Notes: generated from the sequence alone by a model not told the origin. A stretch of DNA of 64,000 nt from Chlorocebus sabaeus (GCF_047675955.1 NC_132918.1:90077106-90141105); one strand, 5' to 3'; positions 21,980 through 34,001 are shown, numbered from the stretch's first letter. Numbers and translations are program-made.

Positions 21980-22115
21980 GACTCATTCATTCATTCATTT
22001 ACATTAGTCCCAAATGTTCGCTGGGACTGTGTACAACAGAGCGTTGTACCAAGCACTAGGGACATAAAAGTGATGAAGGCACAGTTCCTGCTCTCTAGCA
22101 AGGAGCCCGTGGACT
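21980..22115 (-). mobile_element. L2 3' end with (ATTC)n
   Basis: (ATTC) repeats, then ACCAAGCACTAGGGACATAA and CACAGTTCCTGCTCTCTAGC, the reverse-complement L2 terminus. Confidence 0.75.
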
Positions 22116-23072
22116 TGGCCTTCCACATTCGGCGTTCTCAATTCTGCGATAGTCTCGGCAAAAAACCCAACCGGGCAAAAAGGCTTAACGTTCTCCACAG
22201 GAAGGAAGCATGCAGGGACAGAATGTCCATTCATGAGAAAAAGGAGATACAAAAAGAGACATCCCTGAAGGGCTCCTCCTTCTTCTTTCAATTTGATCCA
22301 ACACCCGCCTCCCTAGAGCAGTCAGACTGTCCGACAGCATCGCCACCTCATCTGCCAGGTGGCCGGAGGGGCAAAGGCACAGCCTCCCAGGGGCCCTCTG
22401 CTCTGACCGGGTTGCCTGGTGGAAAAACACCACAAATCTGGTAGGAAGTGATTTGATTTTCTTGCCTGGTTACGATGCAATTACGGTGTTATAAAACAGA
22501 GGGACTGAAAGGCTCTCACAGGGAAGCAGAAGGAAATGGTCTTTTCATCTTCCCGTGTACCATTCCGTACCGCGACTGCAGCAACCTCCATTTTACAAAA
22601 CGTTCCCCCTGTGGATTTTCAGAGCCAGGCTAAGAAACTGAAGGAAATCTTTGTGGGCAGAGGTGGGAGGAACCAGGCGGACCTGGGGTGGGCATCTGCA
22701 TTCTAGAAGAGTCTTTGCTTTGGGAAAAGCCTTCTCCAACACAGCTCCCCAGTAAACCTGAGTGTTCAGAGATCAGTGCTTAAAAGAGAGGCCTTCGGAA
22801 GGGAGACACAGCAAAACTGGAATCTAAGTTTGGGGATTATCTCACAGTGGATCTGACTCGCAGGCGTCACTCCTGGATGTGGTTTTGTGTTACTCCCAGG
22901 TATTGTCGGTTCCTCCAGGGATGTCATGGGCTTGCCAAAAAGGCGCTGGAATCAAAGTTTTAATTCACATATTTTTATTGATTTATTTATTCCTCAGGCC
23001 CCATCTACTTGCAAAGATGTTGAGGTAGCATGTAATGAAGAAAATATAGACCATGTTAACATTTTAAAAATA
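22116..23072. other. Unique sequence
   Basis: No supported gene or repeat. Confidence 0.5.
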
Positions 23073-23353
23073 GTCAGATGTGGTGGCTCATGCCTGTAAT
23101 CCCAGCATTTTAGGAGGCCGAGACAGGAGGATTGCTTGAGCCCAGGAGTTCAAGACCAGCCTGGGCAACACAGTGAGACCCTATCGCTATAAAAAAATCA
23201 AAAAAAATTTGCTGGGCATGGTGGCACGTGCCTGTAGACCCAGCTACTTGGGAGGCTGAGGCAGGAGGATCACTTGAGCCCAGGAGGTTGAGGCTGCAGT
23301 GAGCCATGATCATGTCACTACTCTCCACCTTGGGTGGCAGAGTGAGACAAAAT
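23073..23353 (+). mobile_element. AluJ
   Basis: Diverged dimeric Alu with J-type features (TTGCTTGAGCCCAGGAGTTC, CCTGGGCAACACAGTGAGAC). Its reverse strand yields spurious frames up to 212 codons. Confidence 0.9.
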
Positions 23354-24049
23354 ATATGTGCATGTGTGTGTGTATATAATTTTTTTACAGAGCAAAACAC
23401 CATGTCAAAAGAGGAAATAATAATAAAAACTAAGATATTTGATCCAAATGAATTTTGAAGGGTCTCTGAAATGACTACACGAATCACTGAAAGAGGTAAT
23501 TGTGCAAATGTGTACATCACACAGGCTGATATAATATCAGAGCTAGAAGGGAGCTTAAATATCCATAAATCCATCTCCTCATACAGATAGTTAGGAAACC
23601 CAAGGTCCAGGCATGTGAAAGAGCCTGGTGTGTCAGGAGCCAGGGCCCATGAGGACCAGTAACCTGCCACGGGGCCAGGGAAGCTGACTGCACGCGGCCA
23701 CTCCGCTGGCGGGAGGCAGATACAGAACACTCCGCCCCTGTCTAGCATGCACTCCTAGTCTGCTCAGGGACGCACTGATAGCTCCGCCTCAGCACGGCTC
23801 CCCAGGGAGGCAAATGACTGACAAACACCCGCACATCCCTTCCTACCTGACACGCCACATCATCACCCACCAGGGCGTCCAAGCCAGAACCCCCGGTGCA
23901 TCCTTAACCCGTGGCGCATTCATCCTCCTTCCCAGCTGCCCCCCTTAAATCTCATCTCAGCCCCACGTATTCATGTTTTCACTCCCCTCCAATGTAATCT
24001 CCATCATGCAACCAATATCAACATCCTAACATGAAAATGAAACCAGACC
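23354..24049. other. Unique sequence
   Basis: Nothing recognised. Confidence 0.5.
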
Positions 24050-24475
24050 TCCCCATCCCCAACAGGATAAAGCACAGATGCCTTCGCATGGTTTATGAGG
24101 CCCTCTGTGTCTGACTCCTTGGACCAGCACTCTTACCTGAACACCCTGGGGTCCTGGACCAAACTCTCACAGCTCCCTGAACTACCCTGAGCCACTGCCC
24201 ATGCAGCTCCCTGGACCTCAAATGTCCTTCCTTCCTGACCAACTCCTACTTTCCTTCCAATATGTCACCTCTTCCTGATGCCTTCCCTGATTACCTCTAG
24301 TTGGGCCTCTCCTATGTGTTTAGAGCCCCTCATCACAATACTTGTCTGTTACTTGCTTACTTGAGTGTCTCCCCTCTGGCATAAGCTCCTTGAAGGTGGA
24401 GACTTTTATTCCTGTCTCTTCAGATCTTAAAACACTGGTACACAATAAATATTTGCTGTGCAAGAATGACTGGCT
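24050..24475 (+). mobile_element. L2 3' region
   Basis: Typical L2 order: TATGAGGCCCTCTGTGTCTG, ATATGTCACCTCTTCCTGAT, GCCTTCCCTGATTACC, AAGCTCCTTGAAGGTGGAGA, ACACAATAAATATTTGCTG. Confidence 0.85.
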
Positions 24476-24794
24476 GATTGCATAAATGAAAGCATGTGCT
24501 AGCACTGGCAGATCAGTAGAACCATCTTGTCCCAGTGGCCAAGAAAAAAATCCAAATGCAAGTCCAGTCATTTTCATTCTCTTGGAAAGTAAAAAGGCAG
24601 CTAAATCATAAAAATGAAATAAAAATTTTCATCTTTTAAAAAATGACTTTATACAGAGCTGTCAGTACTTATGCTTGTTCTACCCTGGAAAAAGTATTGT
24701 GTGTGGGGAAGGTCGCGGCTAAGGTAGAGAGGGACAGCAGAGTTTAGCGTGAACACTGAAGTCCGCACTTACACTGCAGCCATAGACATCCTCC
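24476..24794. other. Unique sequence
   Basis: Nothing recognised. Confidence 0.5.
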
Positions 24795-25530
24795 AGCCGT
24801 CTTTTTAATTTTTTTTGGTAACAGCTTTCTCGACATATAATTTAAATACCGTACAATTCACCCATTTAACATGTACAATTCAGTGGATTTTAGTATGCTC
24901 ACAGAGTTGTGCAACTATGACACTCTTTTAGAATATTTTCATCACCTCAACAAGAAATCTCGTATCCTTTAGCTATCGCTCCCCCAAAACTCCTGGACCA
25001 CCTGCCCCAGCCCCAAGCAGCCATTTTGCCTCTTGTGGATATTTCATCTCAATGGACGCATACAGCGTGGTCTCCTGTGACAAGCTTCTTTCACCCGTCT
25101 TCATGCTTTCAAAGTTCATCGTGCTGCGGCATGTGTCAATTCTTCAGTCCCTCTATGGCCAGATAACGTTTCATCACATTTTGCTTTTCCATTCATCAGC
25201 TGATAGACATGTGGGTTATTTCCACCTTCTGGCTATTATGAATAATGCTGATATGAATGTTCATTTGCATGTCTGTGTGCAGGCATATGCTTTCATTTCT
25301 CTTGGGTCTCTACACATCTATCTAGGAGTGGAATGGCTGGTCATGGTAACTAAGTTTGCGAACAGCCAGACTGTTTTTGAGAGCGGCTGTACCACTTCAC
25401 ATTCCCACCACCAGTGAGTGAGGGTTCCAATGTCTCCAGCTCCTCACCAGCACTTGTTACTGTCCTGCCTTTTTTTAATTATTATTACAGCTGTCTAGTG
25501 GATATGAACTGGTATCTCACTGAAGCTTTG
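24795..25530 (-). mobile_element. Old L1 (L1M) 3' region
   Basis: Antisense L1M text: ACAATTCACCCATTTAACAT, TTTCCACCTTCTGGCTATTA, TGAATAATGCTGATATGAAT, AGGAGTGGAATGGCTGGTCA, TTCACATTCCCACCACCAGT. No intact reading frame. Confidence 0.85.
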
Positions 25531-26570
25531 CTTTACACTTTGCCTGATGACTAACGATGCTGAGCATCTTTTTAGCCATCTGAATGGCTCCCCTGCCATT
25601 GTGCCAGTCTCGGTAAATACTCAGTGCAAGGTACTCAGTTGCCAGGATTTCCTGGAAGATCTGTGGTCCCTCTCTGAGGACTTTCAGGGACAGCCCCAGC
25701 ATGCCCACCAACAGGTAGGAGCTGCCCATTAGCACCTTTAGAGATGACTCTGGAGCTGACTCTGAAGTGCCAGTGATTACCCTCAGTAGACAGGGACCAT
25801 CTGAATGCAGCCTGCTGTCTTCTAGAAACTGCCAGGTAGGGCTGGGCTTAGAGGGAAAGGCAGAGATGAGTGACGATGGGATGGGCCTTGCTGGCCCTCA
25901 AGGACTTTATAACCTTTAGCTGTGGAGACACCAGGTAAGATTAAATAAATGCTTTAACCACGTCATTAGCAGAATGCTTCCGGAACGAGGAAAGGGGACA
26001 GCTGATTCCGACTTAAGGGTGAAGTGTAGATTAGGGAAAGGGTTTGTGGAAATCGCTATGCTAGAGCTCAGCTTACAAAGGAAGTAAGTTTCCACAGCCA
26101 GAGTTGGGGAAGGACAGGTTATGCCAAGAAATCAGCCTAAGCAAAGCCCTGGAGGTGAGAAGAGGGGAACAGAGGCAACAGGCAATGTGGAGGGGCTGGG
26201 ATCAAGTCAGCACCTTCGAGCATCTGAACACGTGTACCCATGGCCATACACAACAAAACGTGCACACAATTTCAGGGTGTGGGGAGAGAGGAGAGGGCAG
26301 TGACGCCGGAAGATCAGCCTGAGGCCGGATCAGAAGAGGCCTTCATGCCCACCAACGGTGGCTTTGTCCCGTACGCTCCGAAAAACGAGGCAGAGCCGGA
26401 CCCAATGGTGACAGGATTCCCAAGGGTCTGCTTAGCCCAGGACCTGCAAACCTTGGCAACACCATTGCCAAGACCTGCAAATTCTGCAGGCTCCAGGACC
26501 ATTCAGGTCCCTCCTTCAATGTATCCCATGTGCCCCCTACAGCCTAGTCTCAGAAATGGGACACAAACAG
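25531..26570. other. Unique sequence
   Basis: No supported gene or repeat. Confidence 0.5.
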
Positions 26571-26636
26571 TGTTCTCCCTTGTGCTGGCCTGTGTTCTCC
26601 CTTGTGCTGGCCTGTGTTCTCCCTTGTGCTGGCCTG
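26571..26636. repeat. 22-bp tandem repeat, three exact copies
   Basis: The unit starts TGTTCTCCCTTGTGC and ends TGGCCTG; copies begin at 26571, 26593 and 26615 and are identical. Confidence 0.95.
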
Positions 26637-27324
26637 CTCCCTCAGCCTGTTCCTTCCCAAGCTGCTGAGGAAGCAGCCTCGCTTTGTCACAGGCATCCTC
26701 ATTACCCACTATCTGACCCCTACATTGACCAAACACCCTAGACTCAGAACTCGAACCACCCTCTTTCCCTCTCCCCATTCATTTCCAAACACATATGGTC
26801 TTCTTTGTTCATGAAAGGGACAGGTGATCTGACTTGCCTGAAAGGCAGGTGGATTTTTCAGTCCTAGCTCCACATTCATCAGCACTTTACAAGCAAGGGC
26901 AGGCCCTGGCTTTGCAGCTAGCTGTTACAGAGCAGACAGACATAGAGCCTTTGGCTAACTATAGCACGGCTATTTCTGCAACTGCAGCAAAATGCGCCAC
27001 AAATCAGCAGTCACAAAGAATGGCTTGGAACCTGCTACAGCAAGAAAATGCATCTCCAGAAAGCTCCGTTCCAGTCGTCAGACACTTTTCCCACTCTCTT
27101 TCCTCCACTGTGGTCCCAAGTTAACAACGCAAGCAGCAGTTCAAACTGAGAACTGAGAGCCTCCTTCTGAGGAGACACTCTCAGAGCACAAGCAGGGCCA
27201 GGGCCAGGGTGGCGAGGCAGGCAGGAGGTGACAAACCTCTATGGCAAATGTTTACCAGTGACCCCACCACATCCAGGCTAATTTCATAGTCATCACAATA
27301 TATATAATATTACCACACAGTGAA
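26637..27324. other. Unique sequence
   Basis: Nothing recognised. Confidence 0.5.
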
Positions 27325-27410
27325 AAGAACACTGGATTATACTTGAGGCTTGGATCTTCCATTTCCTAGTTTTAGGACCTTGGGCAAATTCTATACAATG
27401 AGGACACTGT
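27325..27410 (+). mobile_element. MIR fragment
   Basis: GAGGCTTGGATCTTCCATTT, TAGGACCTTGGGCAAATTCT. Confidence 0.5.
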
Positions 27411-27619
27411 CTTTGATGTCTGTCCCTGAGGGCCTCAGTGAAGAGGTTTGGCAACGAAGACAGAAGTCCACGCAGGTGATCAGCATCTAGCAGGCCCGAG
27501 AGGAAGATGCTAGAAGCCAGCCAGTGAGACTTGGGGGAGCCACGCAGGACCTCACTCCTAAGGAACTAAAGAACCCAGTGGGGTCCCTCAGTGCCAGCCT
27601 GCAATACCCAGAGGACAAG

Positions 27620-28090
27620 GATAGCACGTGATTAAGAGCAGGAGCTCCAGGACCACACCGCCAAGGCCTGAAGCCCACCTCCACCCACATTCACAGCTGT
27701 GACACGCTGGCCATGAGCTTCTGCCTCAGCTTCCTCACCTCTACAATGCGGATAGAAATAGTATTGGCTTCATGGAGTTGGGATAATTCAATATTCCAAT
27801 GCTCCAGCCTGGGAAACATGGCGAAACCCCATCTTTACAAATAAAAAAATTAGCCAGATACGGCGGTGTGCACCTGTAGTCCCGGCTACTTGGGAGGCTG
27901 AGGCAGGAGAATCACTTGAGCCTGGGAGGTCAAGGCTGCAGTGAGCCAAGATCGCACCACTGCGCTCCAGCCTGGGCAACAGACTGAGACTCTGTGTCAA
28001 AAAACAAAACAAAACAAAACACAGAAACAAAATGCTCAGAACAGTGCTTGGCACATGACACACATTCATTAGGTAGAAGTTGTTATTACA
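27620..28090 (+). mobile_element. MIR split by an Alu
   Basis: The 5' part (27620-27795) reads GTGATTAAGAGCAGGAGCTC and CTCAGCTTCCTCACC. After the Alu the tail resumes (28034-28090) with GCTCAGAACAGTGCTTGGCA. Confidence 0.75.
27803..28033 (+). mobile_element. 5'-truncated Alu
   Basis: Starts inside the left monomer at CCAGCCTGGGAAACATGG and continues through the right monomer to a (AAAAC)n tail. Confidence 0.9.
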
Positions 28091-29203
28091 AACGATGTCT
28101 CTGCTCACCATTAATTTAAACTGCATTTAAATCGCAGTTTGAGAGGTAGGCAAAGTCTTTGGAGGAACTAATGACATCAGCCTTCACTGGGGAGCTGGAT
28201 ACACCTAATCAGAGCTGAAGAACCAAAGAGCAACACCATCATTTTATTCTCGGCTTACTTGGAGATTTGCAACTGACACCTACCAGCCAAGAGACCGTAG
28301 TGAAGCAGGATGCTCAAAGACTAGGAATAATCGTCTTTCATCACTATCTGGAGTACTTTAAGGTTTACACAGATCTTCAATAACGCTGAGATGCACAATA
28401 TGATTTTTATTTTACCAATGAAGAAAGTAAAGCAAGATTTTAATTATTTGCTTAATTCCATGCACAATTCTCTTTCTACCAAAAACATATATTCTGATGG
28501 ACTAGATTTTCTGGTTAACAAGAGCAGAAGTAACTACATTCCGTAAACTGAATCTTCCCGCTGAGTTCTAGTGAAACAAAAGCTTACGACATCATAAATA
28601 AAATGCCCTACTTGGGGTGGAGATGGTGGGCAGGTGTAAGTACCAGCCTGGTTTCAGGGACCTGACAGAAGGAGGGTGGCAAGAGAAGAAATCAGCCAGA
28701 TTAAGGGGCATGAAATGTGAAGAGAAAGGTGGCTGAAGCCCCACGTGCCCCGCCTGCTGAGCAGACAGATGGCTGCAAGGCCCAGCGCTCTGATAAAGAA
28801 AGGAAAATTAATTTTTCCCGAATGGGCCTGGAGTCCCAGCAGCTGACATTGGCAGGTGGATAACTGAGCCAGCCCTGGGGGTGGGGAGTGGGAGGGGGAA
28901 GAAGGGTGGGAACTTTCTTCTCAAGTCCAAGAAAGAAAAAACTGGAAGATTCAATAGGTGTCCAAGAGTTTCTGGAAGTTCTATAGGCAAATGTGATCAA
29001 AGACCTTCAGGAGAAATTTGTCCCGTAAGTGACGGCATCTGCTGAACTCTAAAACTGAATATGTCTGCACCAAGAAAACGAGATTTTCAGCTTCCAGCGT
29101 GATAAACATTTCATATTTTAATCACCTCTGCTATCTCTAACAAGCAGAGGCAGATGATCTGGTGTATAAAAGGCTCTCCGATGCACACACACAGCATTGT
29201 GTA
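28091..29203. other. Mostly unique sequence
   Basis: No gene recognised. A weak reverse MIR resemblance occurs at 28345-28430. Confidence 0.45.
28877..28910 (+). other. G-quadruplex-capable motif
   Basis: G-runs of 5, 4, 3, 5, 3 and 3 are separated by short loops of 1-5 bases. Confidence 0.6.
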
Positions 29204-29448
29204 CAGTCACGCGCCACGCGACGACGTTTCAGTCAGCGACAGAACACACAGGCAGAGGATGGGCCCAGGAGATTATAACGGGGCTGAAGAATTCCCATGG
29301 CCTAGTGACATCTTGAGGATCCTGACCCTGTGCAGGCTAATGTGTGTGTTTGGCTTGTTTTTAACAAAAAAGTTTTAAAAAATTAAAAACTTAAAATATA
29401 GAAAAAAAGCTTACAGAATAAGGATATAAAGAAAAAGTATTTACTTTT

Positions 29449-29571
29449 GGTTGGGTGTGGTGGCTCATGCCTGTAATCCCAGCACTTTGGGAGGCTGAGG
29501 CAGGAGGGTCGCCCGAGCCCAGGAGTTTGAGACCAACCTCGGCAATATAGTGAGACCCTTGTCAAAAACAA
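29449..29571 (+). mobile_element. Free left Alu monomer (FLAM-like)
   Basis: GGTTGGGTGTGGTGGCTCAT through GAGACCCTTGTC, with no right arm, followed by an A/CAGA tail. Confidence 0.85.
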
Positions 29572-29598
29572 AGACAGACAGACAGACAGACAGACAGA
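29572..29598. repeat. (CAGA)n microsatellite
   Basis: Seven tetranucleotide units form the tail of the Alu monomer. Confidence 0.9.
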
Positions 29599-30017
29599 AA
29601 TTTTTGTACAACTGTACAATATATTTGTGTTTTAAGCTAAGTGCTATTCTAAGAGTCAAAAAGATTTTAAAATTTAAAAGTTTCTAAGTAAAAGAGCTGC
29701 AGTAAGCTCAGGTTAATTTATTATTGAAGAACATTTATTTCTATAAATGTAGCATAGCCTACATGTGCCTGAATAGAAGCAGCTTACAGCAGTGCAAAGT
29801 AACGTCCCAGGCCTTCACACTCACCCACTGACTCACCCGGGGCAACTTCCAGTCCTCCGAGCTCCACTGATGGTAGGTACCCTATACAGATGCACCATTT
29901 TTCATGTTTTACTCCTTCTTTGTACTGTACTTTTTCTATATTGAGGTATTTTTAGACATACGAATATTTACCCTTGTGTCATAGCTGCCTACAGTGTTCA
30001 GCACAGAAACAAGCCGC

Positions 30018-30093
30018 ACAGGTTTGTAGCCCAGGAGCACGAGGCTGCCCCAATACCATACACCCCACTGCTCCTATAGGCTACAGACCTGTA
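30018..30093 (-). ncRNA. MIR3137: miRNA-like hairpin, probable MIR3137 counterpart
   Basis: On the minus strand this 76-nt segment folds into an imperfect hairpin. ACAGGT pairs with ACCTGT, TGTAGCC with GGCTACA, and AGGAGCA with TGCTCCT, with one mismatch, a small bulge and a loop around GTATGGTATTGGGG. The 5' arm (30062-30087) starts TCTGTAGCCT and ends TGGGGT, which fits my memory of miR-3137, a primate miRNA mapped inside XXYLT1 on the same strand. The middle reads ATAGGAGCAG, whereas I recall GGGAGCAA in human. That suggests either a non-human primate ortholog, a variant, or faulty recall. The hairpin lies within the 3' part of a Tigger1 element and would be cut from the host intron. Alternatively it is an unprocessed inverted repeat left by transposon rearrangement. 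Confidence 0.6.
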
Positions 30094-30100
30094 CCCCGCG

Positions 30101-31938
30101 CTACTGTAATCCATCAGCACACACACTGGTGTTCGCAGCAGCTGACAAGATTAATTTGCAGGATGCCAGGAAGGGACTCGGAGAAAGATACAAGCTGGGG
30201 CGCTGGCTTCCCCGGTAAGAAATGTATGTCTGCACAGAGTTCCTCCAGACAGGCCTGCTCCCTGCCTCTGGAAGCCTGGCAGATAGGAAAGGCTTTCCAC
30301 TGGCTGGCATATTTCCTGCTGGCTGGAATCATGGTGTGAAGAGGGCTGTGTGTGTGTGTGAAGAGTTATCAGTCATTTCCAAACATGACTCAGTAAATCA
30401 GAGCTCTTCTGTAAATGTGAGTATCTGAAGGACTCTTGTGGGGAAAGGTGTGCGGACATGTTTTCGTCTGGCCTCAGAGTGTGTTTAGCAGGGGCAATGG
30501 GTAGAAACCACAGGGGTGTAGATTGTTTTAGGTTTAATATACAGAAAGACATTCTAACAAACTCATCCAATCATCAAATAATGGGCTGCTCTGAAAGTGG
30601 CCACGTCCCCACTGTGGGAGGTAATCCACATGAAACTGACAGATCCAGGATGCTGCAGGCGGAATCCAACAGGAGGCGGATGCCCTCGGTGTCCCTCCCG
30701 TTCCCAGAATTCTGTGATGATATCAACAGAATTGATAATGGTCTGCTAGAGTTAGGAAAGACAGTTCAATTCACCTTTCTCATTTTGTACAGGAGGAAAC
30801 CAAGGTGGATAGGAAGGGAGTGACCCAAGGCACCTGAGTCTGTCTTTCCATCCCCTCATCAAAGAGTCAGTCAGCAGGGGCAGGGATATTTGTTCAGCAT
30901 TCTAGTGAAGAGAAAGGGGTGTCGGGAGATGGGAAGGGGGATAGTGAAGTACAAGTGGCTTCCATTTTCCAGAGCAGATGACACACTGGGCACCTCCACA
31001 CTTCCCTGGATAACCCAGGCTGGCTCAGAACATGGTACCCAAGCCTCAGCACCAGGAGACTGAGACCCATGGGAATGACGCTGCAGCAGCAGTCAGCTGC
31101 TTTTGCAAAATACGTAGCAGGATGGGGTTCTTATGAGTGAAGGGGCAGATATAGAAACTCAGACTGAAAGAGCTTTCTACTGTAGAAAAGGTTTTTACTG
31201 TGGGAGATTTTCTACGGCAAATCTTTGTTTTCACCTTAGATGGATAAATGGATGATGAATGGACAGACAGGGGGATGGACAGGCAGGAAGGCAGTCAGGT
31301 AAGCAGGCAGGCGTTATTTTAATGCTTCCATAGGGTAAGAGAAAGGTTCACCCGATTCAGGCTGCAGACATAAAAAAGTGAAACCCATGCCCTCTAATAA
31401 TGACAAACATTCCCTCTGTGGTGTAGAAGCTATGAATGGCCTGGCTGGATACAGTTTCCACTAAAACCTACACCACTGAGATTTCCCAATGATCAAAAGC
31501 CCCCAGCAACAGTCTGAGAGCAGCCATGCATGGCTCCCTTTAATTACATACTGATCACAGCATCACCAGGGACATCACTGTGCTGGGAGGAAAAGCGATA
31601 ACATCATTTTGCTGGAGAGACCCACACAGGTCAGAGCAGAAATACAGCCTTTGCCAAATGTGACTGGACAGAGATGAGAGATCCACTTGCACAGGGCTCA
31701 AACGCCAGCATAGGAACTTCAGTGCTCCTACAGGTTTGAATGAAAAGACTAAGATTATCTTTAACATGCACGTGTATACTGCAAATCCCCCCCGCTCCAA
31801 AAAAAATGGGACTCAGTGACCCAGGCTATGAGGTGGTTGGGTATGAGACTGCAAAACATCTCAAGATCTGCTATTTTCTAATTTAGGAAATAGAGGATGT
31901 GGTCTAAGAACCATCACTCCAGGACCTCAGAGGCATAG
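30101..31938. other. Mostly unique sequence
   Basis: No supported gene. An impure GGAT/CAGG tetranucleotide patch lies at 31239-31312. Confidence 0.5.
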
Positions 31939-31939
31939 G

Positions 31940-32150
31940 GGACACGCAGCGGACTGCGCCCAGGAACCTGGGTTCTAGTCCTGACCAAGCGGCCCTGGGT
32001 GAACGCAACTTACCCAAAATTTAGTGTCTTCTACAAAACAAGGATAAAACCACCTGCGTTCTTAGGTCACTGAATTAGTATGAGGAGCAAATTTAAAATA
32101 CAAATGTAAAACCAATTTGCACACAGTTGAGCACTGTTCAAGCACACAGG
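31940..32150 (+). mobile_element. MIR SINE
   Basis: CCTGGGTTCTAGTCCTGACC, GGCCCTGGGTGAACGCAACT, CTACAAAACAAGGATAAAAC, GTTGAGCACTGTTCAAGCAC. Confidence 0.7.
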
Positions 32151-33439
32151 ATGATAGCACTGCTGTAAGTGCGGGAGAAGCCCAGGAGGTGAAGTGGGTG
32201 GCTCACAGGATGCAGGGAGCTGCCAGCAAGGCTACTTCGCGTCTGTCAAAGGGCACGGAGACTTCAGCTTGGACAAGAAAAAAAAAAAAACAAGCAGAGG
32301 TCCAAGGGAATACGTAACTTATTCTGTTTCTAGACCATTTTTAGAAGGGGCATCGAAGGGTAAAAACCTTCATCAGAAAAGCCTGGATCCAGAAGACAGG
32401 TTCTCAAACTGAGAAATGAACACAGGAGTGAGTTTCTAAAAGGAGATGATTACACTTCAACTCGTTCGAGTCTCACGAGGCTGTCCACAAGCTTAGGCTT
32501 AGCTGCAGGCAGCCAGTGGGATCCTTCCATCATACAGGTTCAGCCTGCCACAGTGCCCAGGTGCCCCATCAGCTTGCTGTGGGGGCCAGGACAGAGAAGG
32601 GGCACTGAAGGGAAGAAAAAAGTAGAGGGAGAAAGAAAGTGGGGTGTGACACTTTCTTTGGGGGCAGGGGAAGGGGGTGACATGTGGGGACAGACGCATT
32701 ACAAACTGAAGTTGGAGATGCTTTAATAATGGTGCTTTAAAAATCCTTGACCCCATATTGTTGGAAGCTATTTTCAGCTTGCAGTTTACAAAACCACACG
32801 CAGTCAGCTCCAATCTGGCCACAGTTTCTGCACCTTTGCCGTTGGGCTTTGGGCACTGGTCTTCTGCACCATGGATAAGAGCACAAAGCCATGTTTTCCC
32901 ACATGGGTAAAGGGTGGGTAAGGGTGTGCACCTGCCTGTAACCTCAAAGGCCGTGAAGACAAAGGGGCTAGCAGCATCCAAGGCAGAAGGTGATGCCCTC
33001 CTGCACAGCACACTCCCTTTCTATGACAGGACAAATTCCTTCTGGCTTCACAGGTGGTCCTACTGCACGCTCTACAGTTAACCTCTCTGTGCTCTGTAAA
33101 TACTGTCCGCTCTGACTTCACAGCCCCAAGGAAAGTTATGGCTTGTATAGGACATGGAGAAAGGGTGAGGGCTCTGATGGAGCTGCTCTGTGCTTAGTAT
33201 TATGTAATGTGTACATGACATCATTGCATTCTCAGCTACTTACTGAGTACCCTTCAGTAGCTCCTGAAGGCCAGTGATTCTCCAACAGGAGGAAGAGAGA
33301 GGACACAAACCCTTGCATATCAGAACTGGCAGGCAGGCTTTTTCAAACACATCCTTTCTGCCTGAATAGCAACATGTGAGTCCCAGATCTCAAATATGCC
33401 ATGGATGGGGAGGTTCTCATTTTACAGCCCATATGCTGG
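32151..33439. other. Unique sequence
   Basis: No supported gene. The 170-codon minus frame at 32499-33011 has no recognisable domain. Confidence 0.5.
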
Positions 33440-33545
33440 GTGTCTTCCCCATTTCACAGATGAGGAAACAGAGGCTTTGAAAGGTTTAAGTATGTTTCGC
33501 AAAGTCATTTGGACAGTAAGTGGTGGAGTCAGAAGTCAACCTCAA
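33440..33545 (-). mobile_element. MIR fragment
   Basis: CCCCATTTCACAGATGAGGA, AACAGAGGCTTTGAAAGG, AGTAAGTGGTGGAGTCAGAA. Confidence 0.75.
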
Positions 33546-34001
33546 CGACAGAAACTTTGCCAGCATTTTAGTCTGTCTCCGCAATGGCAATAAGAGAAGC
33601 AGGTATCTTCCCAGGAAATTTAAGTGATTTGGTTTTATTCCTGCTAGGGACTTCAGTTCCCTCCCCTTCACGCCATCATTTGAAAATAATAACCAAGCCC
33701 TAAAACTACAAGATGTAATTAGAGAGCTGGACACTCGCTGGAGGAATGGTTTCCGTGCCAGGCCTTACCTAGACTGGATTTGTGAGACTGGGAGGGGAGA
33801 GGCTGGGCAATAGTTTCTTAGTCAAGGGCCTGGTCCTTGACTAATAAGGTCAGAGCCTTGCAGAGGGAGACAGGCGTTCACGGGAAGCATGTGTCCTCCA
33901 AGCCTGAGGAGGGAGGGACACCTCTGGGTGCAGACAGCATCAGGGAGGCATCTCACCTGCGCCTCGAAGAATGAGCAGGGCATATAGAAAAGTGGGCTAG
34001 A
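33546..34001. other. Unique sequence
   Basis: Nothing recognised apart from the short hairpin at 33818-33844. Confidence 0.5.
33818..33844. repeat. Short perfect inverted repeat
   Basis: TTAGTCAAGG and CCTTGACTAA are exact 10-bp arms around a 7-nt loop. Confidence 0.8.

Larger units (their letters stand above)
29204..30100 (+). mobile_element. Tigger1 DNA transposon, internally deleted
   Basis: Begins CAGTCACGCGCCACGCGACG after TA, then jumps to the 3' part of Tigger1 (ATCCTGACCCTGTGCAGGCT, AATGTGTGTGTTTGGCTTG, CAACTTCCAGTCCTCCGAGC, CCTATACAGATGCACCATTT). Most of the transposase region of the 2.4-kb element is missing. An Alu monomer interrupts it at 29449-29598. Its 3' part holds the inverted repeat annotated as a miRNA-like hairpin. 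Confidence 0.85.

Noticed and set aside
23110..23748. 212-codon minus-strand frame
   Set aside because: Roughly half of it is reverse-strand AluJ; the rest is chance extension.
24795..25530. 121-codon frame at 25052-25417 as a gene
   Set aside because: It lies within antisense L1 3' sequence.
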